DNA of 64,000 nt, taken from contig JAQYVZ010000022.1 in the NCBI GenBank assembly GCA_030145205.1, positions 1 to 64,000 of the forward strand, in the 5' to 3' direction. Below are positions 17,527-25,882 of this stretch, one piece after another. Within the stretch, counting starts at the first letter, position 1. Each line of letters opens with the position of its first letter. The DNA is from Desulfuromonadales bacterium (GTDB taxonomy: Bacteria; Desulfobacterota; Desulfuromonadia; Desulfuromonadales; BM103). A program made the position numbers and the translations under genes. Below the pieces are notes generated by a model. That model saw only the letters and a program-made list of their open reading frames with translations. It searched no databases and had not been told where the DNA came from.

Positions 17527-18516
17527 TTATGGGTTGGAGCCGTACTGATCCATTGCGTTACTGAACGCATCTTCAGCGCTTGGTGCTTGTGGTTTCGGTG
17601 ACAGAGCACCGCGTGCTTCGACCTGCTTTTTCGATGCCTCACCTGCCAGCATGAGAATCTGATCCTCAGTCAGCTGTGCCGTGGGAACCTTCGTGCCATC
17701 TGGGAGCGTTGTCTTTGCTCTCATGTTATCCGGCAGGCTCATGGTCTCTTTGCTCGCAGCGTCTGCCTTCTCTTTGCGAAGTGCGCTTGAAACCTCATCG
17801 AATATCTGCTCAGTCGTCAGGATGCCCTCAGCTGCCTGCGCGATCTTCTCATCAGACCAGCCGATCGAACGGTAGAATTCGCGCTTCCATTCACCGACAC
17901 CACCGCGTGGCTCATTGAGTCCCTTGGCATACGCATCCGCACGTGTGGTCGCAGCGATAGACTGCTGCGTCATCGCGTCAGCCTTCTGCTGGTTCATCTG
18001 GTTCTCGATGTTCTGCTGCGCCATGGAGTCTTCTCTCTCCTGCGATGCCAGTCGTCTGCCAGTATGCCCAGCTTCCGCATCCAGAGCTGACTGACCGAAT
18101 GCCCCACCAAGTCCTTTGTCGGCATTGACCATCATCGACGCGCCCCACTGGAACACGAATGTCGCCAGCTCTTGGCGAGTCATACCGCCCATGAAGCCGG
18201 TGACCTGATAGTCAGGACTACCCTCGTCCACCTCAGCTGTGGTCGGGTCGTCGCCACCTTCCTTACCCTTCTTCCACCAGCCCTTGAACTGCTTCCATAC
18301 GTTGTCTTTCTTGCCGTCAAGATCGATGTCGCCGGTCCTGTCCTTGTAGTCAGCAACGTCTTGGCTGAGCCTCTCTGGATTAACAGCTGGCGGTCCAGAG
18401 ACCATGCGATCAGGTCCGCTCATCTGGGCGATCATTGGGTCAACTCGTTGGGTCAGTGCGCCGCCGCCTTCAACCTCTTCTACAGGCTCGTCAGGTGTTA
18501 GTGCTCCGTTACTCAT
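17527..18516 (-). CDS. Putative internal virion protein
   Basis: The 329-residue protein has an acidic, disordered-looking N-terminus and a Gly/Met/Ala-rich hydrophobic segment near residues 110-135 (TGFMGGMTRQELATF, GASMMVNADKG). Then come Gln-rich helices and a polar C-terminal part containing IGWSDEKIAQAAEGIL. It lies between the giant protein and two similar genes, overlapping the next by 4 bases. I read it as an ejected or tail-internal protein by position. No family is recognised. Confidence 0.65.
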   Translation of the reverse strand: MSNGALTPDEPVEEVEGGGALTQRVDPMIAQMSGPDRMVSGPPAVNPERLSQDVADYKDRTGDIDLDGKKDNVWKQFKGWWKKGKEGGDDPTTAEVDEGSPDYQVTGFMGGMTRQELATFVFQWGASMMVNADKGLGGAFGQSALDAEAGHTGRRLASQEREDSMAQQNIENQMNQQKADAMTQQSIAATTRADAYAKGLNEPRGGVGEWKREFYRSIGWSDEKIAQAAEGILTTEQIFDEVSSALRKEKADAASKETMSLPDNMRAKTTLPDGTKVPTAQLTEDQILMLAGEASKKQVEARGALSPKPQAPSAEDAFSNAMDQYGSNP

Positions 18517-19277
18517 TTGTCACCTCCAGCTGGTGCTGGTATGCGTTCAACTTCCTGTGGCTGGCTTTCCATTTTCTTCATCTTCTTGTTGCCACGGTAC
18601 TCCATGAGCTTCTCGCCTTCATACGTCTCCAGTGAGATGCGCTTCCGGGCCTTTGCCAGAATCTTCGCCAAGTCATCTTGGCTCTCCGCGCCCTGCACCT
18701 GAGCCATAGTCATTGCCATGCGCATGGTCGCAGTGTCTTCGTCAGTGATCCCGGTCCTTACCTCTTCTTGCAGCTGCTGCTGCATGGGCTTGTACACGAT
18801 GCCCTCGACAGCCCTGTCTTGTTCCTCACGAGTGTTACCGATACCCAACGCCTCATTCATTTTCACACCGATACGACGAACCTCTTCCGGGTCCATTTTC
18901 GCTTGACTGCCGGTCCTGTGTGACGCTGCATTCGCGGCCCTGCCGATCATATCGAGGCTCTTCATGGAGCCAAGCTCCTTGATGTTCTTGCTCCAGTATT
19001 CGGTAGGCGTGCCACGGTCCTGCACAAGGTCCATTTTGTTTTGAGAATCAGCACCCGCACCAGCCTGTTGATCTGGTGCTGCATTGGACAGGGGTGCGCC
19101 AATGTTCGCACTACCACTACCGGGTGATGCGGGTGCCAAAGCTGGACCCTGCCCCTGCGATTGAGGGACAGGAGTAGTCGGTGGAGCACCAGTGATCGAC
19201 TGTGGTTGCCCAGCCAAGGCTGGTGATCCGGTTTCGTTCGGTACTGCTGGCAGTGTGCCGATCAGTGGGTCTTTCAT
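18513..19277 (-). CDS. Putative virion protein with a Pro/Ala/Gly-rich N-terminus
   Basis: The first 90 of 254 residues are low-complexity Pro, Ala, Gly, Ser and Gln. The rest is helical, with Met/Gln-rich stretches (TATMRMAMTMAQVQGAES) and a charged C-terminus. It overlaps both neighbours by 4 bases, so it is co-translated with the other putative internal proteins. A structural or ejected role is inferred from position only. Confidence 0.6.
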   Translation of the reverse strand: MKDPLIGTLPAVPNETGSPALAGQPQSITGAPPTTPVPQSQGQGPALAPASPGSGSANIGAPLSNAAPDQQAGAGADSQNKMDLVQDRGTPTEYWSKNIKELGSMKSLDMIGRAANAASHRTGSQAKMDPEEVRRIGVKMNEALGIGNTREEQDRAVEGIVYKPMQQQLQEEVRTGITDEDTATMRMAMTMAQVQGAESQDDLAKILAKARKRISLETYEGEKLMEYRGNKKMKKMESQPQEVERIPAPAGGDK

Positions 19278-20353
19278 GAGTCACCTCCAAAGAGGCTGGG
19301 GTAATCGACAATCAGGAAGCCGTCTGGACCGACAGTACTGATGTCAGGGTTCTCTTGAGCAATGACACCGAAGTTCGGACCAGCGATGCCAAGCGCGATT
19401 GCAATCGGCTTCCACGTCCACGTGTAGAAGCGTCTGCCCATTCCGGTGAACAGGTACGTGATGTTGTCTTTCAGATTCTCATCACTACCGTATGCCGATG
19501 CCACAATGCTGGCGATAGCGCCGACCACCTCAGCGGTGTTGTCCTTCTTGACCACCGTCTCGCCTGTCTGCGTAGTCGTGTAGGAACCCTTTGTTCCCTC
19601 AAGCGCGGACACGACCCCCATCAGCTGTCGGAAATCCCAGTCTCGCTCTTCTACGAACTGCTGCCAGTTAAAGTCGAGCATCGCCTGCTGCACGCCACGA
19701 TCTGTAGCGCCGGTTGTCATCAGCGTGGAGATGTCGGTCTGGGATGCGTCGATCGCTGCCCCACCAAGCTGTTGGAATCGACCGGCTGCTTCCATGTCGC
19801 GTGCCCGTTCTTGTCCGAACTGGTTCGCGCTCCACTCGTAGGCTTGGGCGTAGCCCTTGCCATACAGGTCACTGATGCCCTGAAGCGTCTTCTCGGTGTT
19901 CTCAGAGCGCATGAGAGCCGCCCTACTGCCGCCGAAAGCATCCATGGATGAAGCCCTGCTATCGAGTGCGTTTGCACCCATAGCGCCTGCCTCTCGTATC
20001 TCTCGCGCCGCAGGATCGAGTGCGCCCTTGATATACGGGTTCATCCACTTTTCTTGGTCCGCATCGGCCCATGAAGTTGCGCCACGATCCGCGTACATCT
20101 CAGCCTTGTCGAAATACGGCTGACCAATACCTACATTGTCACGAGCCATGGACACGCCCATCTGCTCGTTCTCAGATAGACCTGCGACACGATCACCTGT
20201 GTACTGCTCGTGCTCTGTTGTTCCAATGCGACGACCAATCTGGTTCGCTAGTTGAGCATTACTCTCAACCCACTTTGGCGGTGTGTAGGTGTTCTTGGTC
20301 GTCTTCTTTTGCTTGCCTCCCACTGGCTTCACTCCTGATGAAGTCACCTCCAA
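19274..20353 (-). CDS. Putative virion protein with an S74-like C-terminal motif
   Basis: The frame opens with TTG at 20353, and GTG codons at 20332 or 20323 are possible starts; the last has AGGAG eight bases upstream. The body is polar and helical. The final 70 residues begin SDENLKDNI, then YTWTWKP, then NFGVIAQE and a closing VDYPSL. That order resembles the Peptidase S74 chaperone domain (SDxxLKxNI ... AQE). It is shorter than usual. In S74 proteins this part folds a trimer and cuts itself off. Here it may be a remnant. The 5' end overlaps the acetyltransferase gene by up to 89 bases. Confidence 0.65.
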   Translation of the reverse strand: MEVTSSGVKPVGGKQKKTTKNTYTPPKWVESNAQLANQIGRRIGTTEHEQYTGDRVAGLSENEQMGVSMARDNVGIGQPYFDKAEMYADRGATSWADADQEKWMNPYIKGALDPAAREIREAGAMGANALDSRASSMDAFGGSRAALMRSENTEKTLQGISDLYGKGYAQAYEWSANQFGQERARDMEAAGRFQQLGGAAIDASQTDISTLMTTGATDRGVQQAMLDFNWQQFVEERDWDFRQLMGVVSALEGTKGSYTTTQTGETVVKKDNTAEVVGAIASIVASAYGSDENLKDNITYLFTGMGRRFYTWTWKPIAIALGIAGPNFGVIAQENPDISTVGPDGFLIVDYPSLFGGDS

Positions 20354-20774
20354 GGTATTGGTAGCCGTGCTGCTTGAATAGTCTATCCTTCAGGAAGACA
20401 TCAGCATCAGCCGCCGAAACCCCGGCAACTATTGGTGCATCTCTTTCGTCAGCATGAGCGTGAGTGGCTTTCATAAGCGCCTCGAATGCCCCACCTTTCC
20501 GAAATTTCTTCTGCACATACAGCCATTCCAAGTACATGTACCACTTGGGTGACCACGGAAATTGATAGTTGGTGAGAGCCAGCGTCCCCACCAGTCTGCC
20601 AGACACATCGGCTACGAGAACGAAGCCTTCAGAAAGGGTCTGTGTTATCCAGTTGATTCCAACTGTGTGATCGACTGGTGGGTAAGCGCTACCCTCGTCA
20701 TGGCACTCAATAAGCAAGCGTGCAATGTTCGAGGCATCTAAGGGCTTAGCCGGTCTGATCTTGATCGTTGTCAT
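20265..20774 (-). CDS. GNAT-family N-acetyltransferase
   Basis: The 169-residue protein has the GNAT strand order: VLVADVSGRLVGTLAL, then YLEWLYVQKKFRKGGAFEALM (residues 81-101). In the second, the basic RKGG turn stands where acetyl-CoA is bound, although the usual RxxGxG/A is altered. LFKQHGYQYLGGDFIR matches the closing motif. It should move an acetyl group from acetyl-CoA to an amine; the substrate is unknown. Its start is 2 bases after the stop of the preceding tiny gene (TAAAATG). It sits among virion genes, which suggests a virion or early host protein as the target. Confidence 0.75.
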   Translation of the reverse strand: MTTIKIRPAKPLDASNIARLLIECHDEGSAYPPVDHTVGINWITQTLSEGFVLVADVSGRLVGTLALTNYQFPWSPKWYMYLEWLYVQKKFRKGGAFEALMKATHAHADERDAPIVAGVSAADADVFLKDRLFKQHGYQYLGGDFIRSEASGRQAKEDDQEHLHTAKVG

Positions 20775-20775
20775 T

Positions 20776-20901
20776 TTACCCCCGATTGGTAAGATTTTTC
20801 CACTGCGTGATAATCCAGACCCGCAGCCGGTCTTCGATTTCAGGTGGAGTCAGGGCAACAATTAGCCCTCCAGCCACCATTCCAAGCACAAAAGTCAGCA
20901 T
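20776..20901 (-). CDS. 41-residue membrane peptide
   Basis: ATG at 20901 follows GGGGAAG and opens a 41-codon frame ending TAA at 20776-20778, two bases before the acetyltransferase start. The first 16 residues are hydrophobic (MLTFVLGMVAGGLIVAL), then a short charged tail. The ribosome site and exact packing between its neighbours support it as a real gene. Function unknown. Confidence 0.65.
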   Translation of the reverse strand: MLTFVLGMVAGGLIVALTPPEIEDRLRVWIITQWKNLTNRG

Positions 20902-20910
20902 GATCTTCCC

Positions 20911-21081
20911 CTATTTCCGATGCGTCTCGCCACCAGTGCCGCCACCACCACCACCGCCACCGCTGCCTTTCGGCTTGCGATTGCTCTTGACGAATCGGCT
21001 GACGATAAAAATAACGAAGACAGCCACAGCGCCAACCGCGACCCACTCTCCAGTACCCATGTTTGCGATCATTTCACTCAT
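20911..21081 (-). CDS. 56-residue membrane protein with a polyglycine tail
   Basis: ATG at 21081 has a strong AGGAGAA site. The 56-residue product has one membrane helix (WVAVGAVAVFVIFIVSRF) followed by a basic segment and a run of eight glycines. Another minus-strand frame here is open but Trp-rich and is a by-product of the glycine codons. A role in the membrane or virion is unknown. Confidence 0.7.
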   Translation of the reverse strand: MSEMIANMGTGEWVAVGAVAVFVIFIVSRFVKSNRKPKGSGGGGGGGGTGGETHRK

Positions 21082-21090
21082 ATTCTTCTC

Positions 21091-21594
21091 CTATGGTTCC
21101 CGCTCAGATTGCGCTCTGGACTCGCCAGAGAGCGTGAGGTGGTCCATGCGGATTGCTGGTGGACCACTCGTAATCAACGCCATGCGCGTACCCGCATGAA
21201 CCGGCTTCACGCCATGCCATGTGACAGCATCCATCAGGACGGTAAGCCCCGGCACTGGGTCAATGAACTCGTAAGGATCATCCTCGCTGGTCCCACCAAT
21301 GCCGAACTCGCCACCTGAATCAGCTACCGACAGGTAGGTCACCGCTGTCGTTGTCTCAGGGTGCCAGTTGACGGACTCGACGTGCGCGTGCGGATAGCCT
21401 CGAACCCAGCCGTTAAGAACTGGACTTTCAGGCGTTATCACGCCAACCCAGTAACCGAGCGCTCCACGGCAGTTCTCTGGCATCAGCCCTCTGACCCATG
21501 AGCGATACGGCTCTGGTGGGGCTTCATCATTGCGCCTGTTCACCGCCCATTTTCTGAGCTTGTGCAGGTCGCCTTCGTATGTGTGTGTCTCCAT
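21091..21594 (-). CDS. Putative 2-oxoglutarate/Fe(II)-dependent oxygenase
   Basis: The 167-residue protein has a jelly-roll-like strand pattern ending in GLTVLMDAVTWHGVKPVHAGTR split over two strands. The likely iron ligands are H71 and E73 (HVE) with H127 in TWHGV, and R137 would hold 2-oxoglutarate. TTAVTYLSVADSGGEFGI matches the family's central strands. It would hydroxylate a residue or base; phage prolyl-hydroxylase-like enzymes are known. HxE instead of HxD is less common and could change activity. It overlaps the Hint gene by TGATG and lies beside fibre and acetyltransferase genes. Confidence 0.65.
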   Translation of the reverse strand: METHTYEGDLHKLRKWAVNRRNDEAPPEPYRSWVRGLMPENCRGALGYWVGVITPESPVLNGWVRGYPHAHVESVNWHPETTTAVTYLSVADSGGEFGIGGTSEDDPYEFIDPVPGLTVLMDAVTWHGVKPVHAGTRMALITSGPPAIRMDHLTLSGESRAQSEREP

Positions 21595-22466
21595 CAGTAC
21601 ACCAGCACCCCATTTGCAAAGAACCTTGAGTTCTCAAACGTGTACACCGTGTCTGGGTATTCTATCTGCTCAATGCTTTCGACCTTGACGAGAGCGCTGT
21701 TTATCGTCACAACCGGATCACCAATCTCAAGAACCTTAGCCATGCCAAGGTCTTTGTATTCGATAACAGGGTTGATAGCTGCGTAACCCTTACCTTCTAC
21801 ATAGATTGGGTGATCGTCAGACATCCTCAAAATGCGATCATCGGAGAACCGTACTTCATACATGGCGCGGCGCTCACGAGTAAGCACTTCTGTTACAGGC
21901 TCAATGCCATTCTCAACCCGAATTAGGTCACCTTCCATGATATTGCCAATAGCCATTTGCTTACCATCAGCCATTGTAATGAGCGTATCGGGCGTGAAAC
22001 AGCAGAGAGGACAGGGACCGCCACCACCAGTGTACTCAGCGGTCCACGTGGCAGAGCTTGTGGTATCGAGTGTGTTGCCGCCCGACGCTGCGTCGTAGAA
22101 CGTGAAGTAACTGTTGTTGGTTCTGAAGTCCAGAATGGTCGTCGCCGTGAAGTAGAAGTTCTGAATGGCATTAAGCTGATAGCGGGTGCCTGCGCTCTTA
22201 CCTACGAAGGAGGTGCCAGAATTCAGGGTGTAAGCCACCCAGACCTCGGAAGAACTGCCTGAAGTAAGCCATGTGTTGACAGCCGAGCCAACCCCACCAG
22301 CAGCAGTGTATTCGTACTCTGCACCGTTGGTGTGGAACCGGATGCCAACGTAGACTGGTGATGATGCTGACGAGTTGTAGTCGCCGTTAGCAAGTGCCGA
22401 CACTGTTGGACCCCCAGCACCGGCTGCTGCCGCCGTGCCATGCGGAAATACGCCAACTGATGTCAT
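21594..22466 (-). CDS. Fibre-associated protein with C-terminal Hint (hedgehog/intein) domain
   Basis: I start at ATG 22466, overlapping the fibre stop (ATGA); a longer open frame runs into the fibre gene. The 290-residue product has a Gly/Ser/Ala-rich beta N-terminal half, then a Hint domain from about residue 155. Block A reads CCFTPDTLITM, block B SDDHPIYVEGKGY, and the closing strands end FFANGVLVY. The first Cys of CFTPDT would be the nucleophile for an N-to-S acyl shift that releases or transfers the N-terminal part. The terminal His-Asn of inteins is absent, so splicing is unlikely and cleavage or ligation to another group is more likely. Confidence 0.8.
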   Translation of the reverse strand: MTSVGVFPHGTAAAAGAGGPTVSALANGDYNSSASSPVYVGIRFHTNGAEYEYTAAGGVGSAVNTWLTSGSSSEVWVAYTLNSGTSFVGKSAGTRYQLNAIQNFYFTATTILDFRTNNSYFTFYDAASGGNTLDTTSSATWTAEYTGGGGPCPLCCFTPDTLITMADGKQMAIGNIMEGDLIRVENGIEPVTEVLTRERRAMYEVRFSDDRILRMSDDHPIYVEGKGYAAINPVIEYKDLGMAKVLEIGDPVVTINSALVKVESIEQIEYPDTVYTFENSRFFANGVLVY

Positions 22467-25400
22467 GAGATACCGCTGCCCCACATGTAATAAGTCGTCG
22501 TTGAATGTCTGCGAATAGTCATAACACCACCCGGCCCAAGCGTTCTGTTCGTACTGGCACCACCTTGGCGAGTCGAACCGTCCAGCCAATATAGCGTAGC
22601 TGAGTTCGTGCTGGCGTTGATAGTCACATTACCTGATGTGAACGCATTAAGGTACGTGAACACACCGTCAATAGGAAAATCGGTGTTGGTGCCAGCAAAC
22701 AGCGTAACTGTACGAGCAGTCGAGGATGTCTTCAGTGAGCAGTGACCGCAGTTGACCGCAGTCAAGTTAAACGATGCGTCATTACTGTTATCTGGCAGTA
22801 CGTTGAATCCGACATCATAGAGACTCTGGTTGTGATGCCTGACTTTCGCGCCAGAGGTTTGCCCTGTACCGAGCGAGGACTGTGTTTGGAACTCCAGATT
22901 GTTGTTGTAATACAGGGCAACATCAGCATTCGTCGTAGCGAGTAGTGCAGTGTCTGCTCCAGCAGTAACACTCAGCTCAAGGTTGGTGTCCGCTCGCAAC
23001 TCAGTCGTGCTGTCGGGGTCAGCAAGCAAAATAGTGCGAGCCGTGCCACCCGCATCCTCTGCTAGGATTTGCATGGCTGCGCCATGACTATAACTACGCC
23101 AGTAGGGTCCACCAGTATTCCAGCCAAAGCGAGAAATTAGTGATCCTACTGAGGACGTGTAAAGGTCCATGTGGGAAGCTGTGCCTGTGCCATCTACACG
23201 GATACCCCCAGTGATATCCTGAGCATTTGCCAAAATGCCAGAGATAGCCGCCCATGTACTGTCACCACGCAAGTACGTGGATGAGCTGGCAGTACCAGAA
23301 CCTAAGCGAGCAGTCGCCATCGTGCCGGTTGTGATGTCACCAGTGTCCAAAGCTGAGATTGAAGTACCTGTGTGCGTGTGTCCGGGGTTAGACCCAGAAG
23401 TTACATTCGCACCAGTGATAGTAGTGCCTGCCACAGTCCCAGTGACGGTTACATTGCCGGGGAACGTAGATGCTCCACCTGCTGCGCAAATAGTAGCCGT
23501 GTCACGACCAGCCCAAAGAGAAGCCCAGTTGTCGGGTGACGAGTTGACTTGAAGCCCACCCTCAGCATTGACGTAGAGTTGTTCTCCTGTCTGTCCTGTA
23601 GCGTAACTGACTGACTCACCTGCATTGATGATTAGGTAGTTGCCGTTGATGTTGCCCAGCGTGTTTACGTTGAGCAGGGGTGCCGATACTGTCCCTGTGA
23701 AAGTCGGGGATGCGCTCAGAACGACGCTACCTGTACCAGTCTTAGTTGTGACTCCAGTACCACCACGAAGGACAGCAAGTGTTCCAGTTGTAATATCACC
23801 AGCATCGAGTGATGAAATAGAGGAACCAGTGTGGGTGTGTCCGGGGTTTGCCCCAGTTGTTACGTTCGCCCCTGTTACAGTTGTTGCAGCTACAGTTCCA
23901 GTGACAGTGAGCGTTCCAGTGAACGTATCGGTTGTGTCCAGCAAATAGTTGCCAGCTGCTTGGTATGCGGTGTGCGTGTGTCCGGGGTCAGAGCCACTGG
24001 TTACGTTCGCGCCTGTTACAGTTGTAGCCGTGATTGCATCGAAGTCTGCATCGACCGTGCCAGCATCAATCCTTGTCAGGCCAGTTATGTTCCAGTCAGA
24101 ATTGCCGTTGAACTCGCTGTTGAAGTTAGTGCCATCAGACCAGTCATTTTTAAGTTGCCGGGTAGCTGCTGCTGTACGACCGACTTCAGATGTCGATAGG
24201 GCTATTGTCCACCCATCAATAAGGTTTTCGTTATCCTGACCTTGGAAGGTAGCTGTGACTGACTCGATCCATATCTGTGGATACTCTTGCGTGTCTGTGG
24301 TCTCACCCAACTGAATATACATCTGGGCTGTTGTGTCGTCCGTCATGAACTTCACAACACCGAACGGTGGATTGCCTGTAGCTACCGCATTAGCAGAAAT
24401 CCAAGTATCAGTGGTGGGATAATCATAGCCACCGATATTCAGTGTCCATGCTGAAGAAGCCGTCGTGTAGTCGAAGCCACGAATAACATAGTGGGCCATG
24501 TTATTGATACCGGCAGTGTTCGGCAGCGTAATCAGGAAGGCACCAGTCTGCCCACTTGTATCAACCTTAAACGAGCCACCCTTCGGGTACATGATGTGGC
24601 GAATCTGGTCAGAACCTTGAACGCCACCGTGCCAATGATCGAGCGGATTGTTGTTTATGACTATTGCTCGATCCAGATATTGTCCCGCTACTCCTATATT
24701 CCAGTCAGTAGTGCCGACAAAACCCTGCTCGAAATGGGTGCCAGTATGACGCATGTTCATTTCGTCAGCGTTAGTACCGTCATACAGGGCAAAGCCAGCG
24801 CCACCCAAAAACTTGAACCACGTCAAGCCCTGAAGAATAAAGTCATCTGTATTAACGCCAACCCAATTTACGTCTGTCCCATCATGGTTGATATACAACC
24901 AACTGAGATCAGTTGAATCGTAGATTTCAAGCTGCGCACCATCACGGAAACGGTAGGCATCTGGAGCGCCCATGTTGGTGAAGTCAACGTAATCCGTGGT
25001 AGAAAAATCAAAAGTAAAGACCCTGTTCGGCGCAGTACCACCAGAGTGCGACATGACAGCTTCAGAGGTCGCATCGCCATAAACCGTTATTGATCCATCC
25101 ACCAACAGGGTGCTTGCATCCCACGTAAGAAGTGCGCTGCCCTCGATGCTGTTTGCTGTGGTTGCGCCGACAGCGATCTGGTTGTCGGTGATCGAACCAC
25201 CAATTGTTCCACCGGCGGTCAAGACGGTGTTCGCGCCAGCCTCGTCGGTGAAGTTCAGCGAGTTATCAGTGCCTGCCCATAGCTGCCCATAGCCAGTTAT
25301 ATTTGCATGTGCGCTTGCTCGCTCAGCGAAGTAGGTGCCCTTCTCGAACATCGCGTAGTCGTTCGCACCCTCGACAATTCGCATGATCTCAACGCTGCCA

Positions 25401-25876
25401 GCGATGAGGGACATCTCACTCGCCGCAGCAGAACCAAGACCTGTTGTCAGGTCGCGGCGAGGACCAAGCGTTGGATTTGTTCTGGATGTAGCCTCGTTAG
25501 CCAGATAGAACGACGCGCTGGTCACTCCTGAGAAATGGGTCGCTGACATCTGGTACTTCTCTACTCCAGAAAACGTGTAGCGAAGGTTGTTACTCGGGTA
25601 CTCATAGATGCCAGTATCGCCGTCACCGAAACCAATAGTAGGGGCTGTTGGTACACTTACGCCACCGGGGAATACTGTTACCGATGCGGCATCCATCGTG
25701 CCACCAGCAAGTGGGAGAAAGTCTCCACCGTTGCCAATCTCAAAGATCGCATCACTGGAGTTCTTCGAGTACAGCTTCTCATCGAGCAAGTTGATTGCAA
25801 GCTCGCCCTGCTCAAGCTGCCCAGCCGTTGGAGCGCCAGTCGTTGACTTGCGTTTTATCCGAATGACATTAGCCAT
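22463..25876 (-). CDS. Large tail fibre protein
   Basis: The 1137-residue protein begins MANVIRIKRKSTTGAP, shared in form with the fibre gene at 26383-27705, so the N-terminus is probably the virion attachment part. It continues as Gly/Thr/Asn-rich beta sequence typical of trimeric fibres. Three near-identical modules of the type TGANVTSGSNPGHTHTG occur in the middle. The C-terminus is Ser/Thr/Asn-rich and ends WGSGIS, with no chaperone domain visible. AAAGGATG precedes the start. It should recognise the host surface. Confidence 0.85.
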   Translation of the reverse strand: MANVIRIKRKSTTGAPTAGQLEQGELAINLLDEKLYSKNSSDAIFEIGNGGDFLPLAGGTMDAASVTVFPGGVSVPTAPTIGFGDGDTGIYEYPSNNLRYTFSGVEKYQMSATHFSGVTSASFYLANEATSRTNPTLGPRRDLTTGLGSAAASEMSLIAGSVEIMRIVEGANDYAMFEKGTYFAERASAHANITGYGQLWAGTDNSLNFTDEAGANTVLTAGGTIGGSITDNQIAVGATTANSIEGSALLTWDASTLLVDGSITVYGDATSEAVMSHSGGTAPNRVFTFDFSTTDYVDFTNMGAPDAYRFRDGAQLEIYDSTDLSWLYINHDGTDVNWVGVNTDDFILQGLTWFKFLGGAGFALYDGTNADEMNMRHTGTHFEQGFVGTTDWNIGVAGQYLDRAIVINNNPLDHWHGGVQGSDQIRHIMYPKGGSFKVDTSGQTGAFLITLPNTAGINNMAHYVIRGFDYTTASSAWTLNIGGYDYPTTDTWISANAVATGNPPFGVVKFMTDDTTAQMYIQLGETTDTQEYPQIWIESVTATFQGQDNENLIDGWTIALSTSEVGRTAAATRQLKNDWSDGTNFNSEFNGNSDWNITGLTRIDAGTVDADFDAITATTVTGANVTSGSDPGHTHTAYQAAGNYLLDTTDTFTGTLTVTGTVAATTVTGANVTTGANPGHTHTGSSISSLDAGDITTGTLAVLRGGTGVTTKTGTGSVVLSASPTFTGTVSAPLLNVNTLGNINGNYLIINAGESVSYATGQTGEQLYVNAEGGLQVNSSPDNWASLWAGRDTATICAAGGASTFPGNVTVTGTVAGTTITGANVTSGSNPGHTHTGTSISALDTGDITTGTMATARLGSGTASSSTYLRGDSTWAAISGILANAQDITGGIRVDGTGTASHMDLYTSSVGSLISRFGWNTGGPYWRSYSHGAAMQILAEDAGGTARTILLADPDSTTELRADTNLELSVTAGADTALLATTNADVALYYNNNLEFQTQSSLGTGQTSGAKVRHHNQSLYDVGFNVLPDNSNDASFNLTAVNCGHCSLKTSSTARTVTLFAGTNTDFPIDGVFTYLNAFTSGNVTINASTNSATLYWLDGSTRQGGASTNRTLGPGGVMTIRRHSTTTYYMWGSGIS
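23369..24030. repeat. Three imperfect repeats inside the fibre gene
   Basis: Copies begin near 23369, 23828 and 23968 and share the core GTGTGTCCGGGG followed by related 50-60 base stretches. They encode GHTHTG-containing modules with the consensus TGANVT-G-PGHTHT. Such repeats are common in fibres and allow length change by recombination. Confidence 0.7.
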
Positions 25877-25882
25877 TTGCCA

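Noticed and set aside
20840-21046. Minus-strand Trp- and Arg-rich frame
   Set aside because: The Trp run is the shifted reading of glycine codons of the 56-residue membrane gene; no ribosome site.
21594-22466. Full intein with extein on both sides
   Set aside because: Nothing follows the Hint part, and the terminal His-Asn and a downstream Cys/Ser/Thr are missing.
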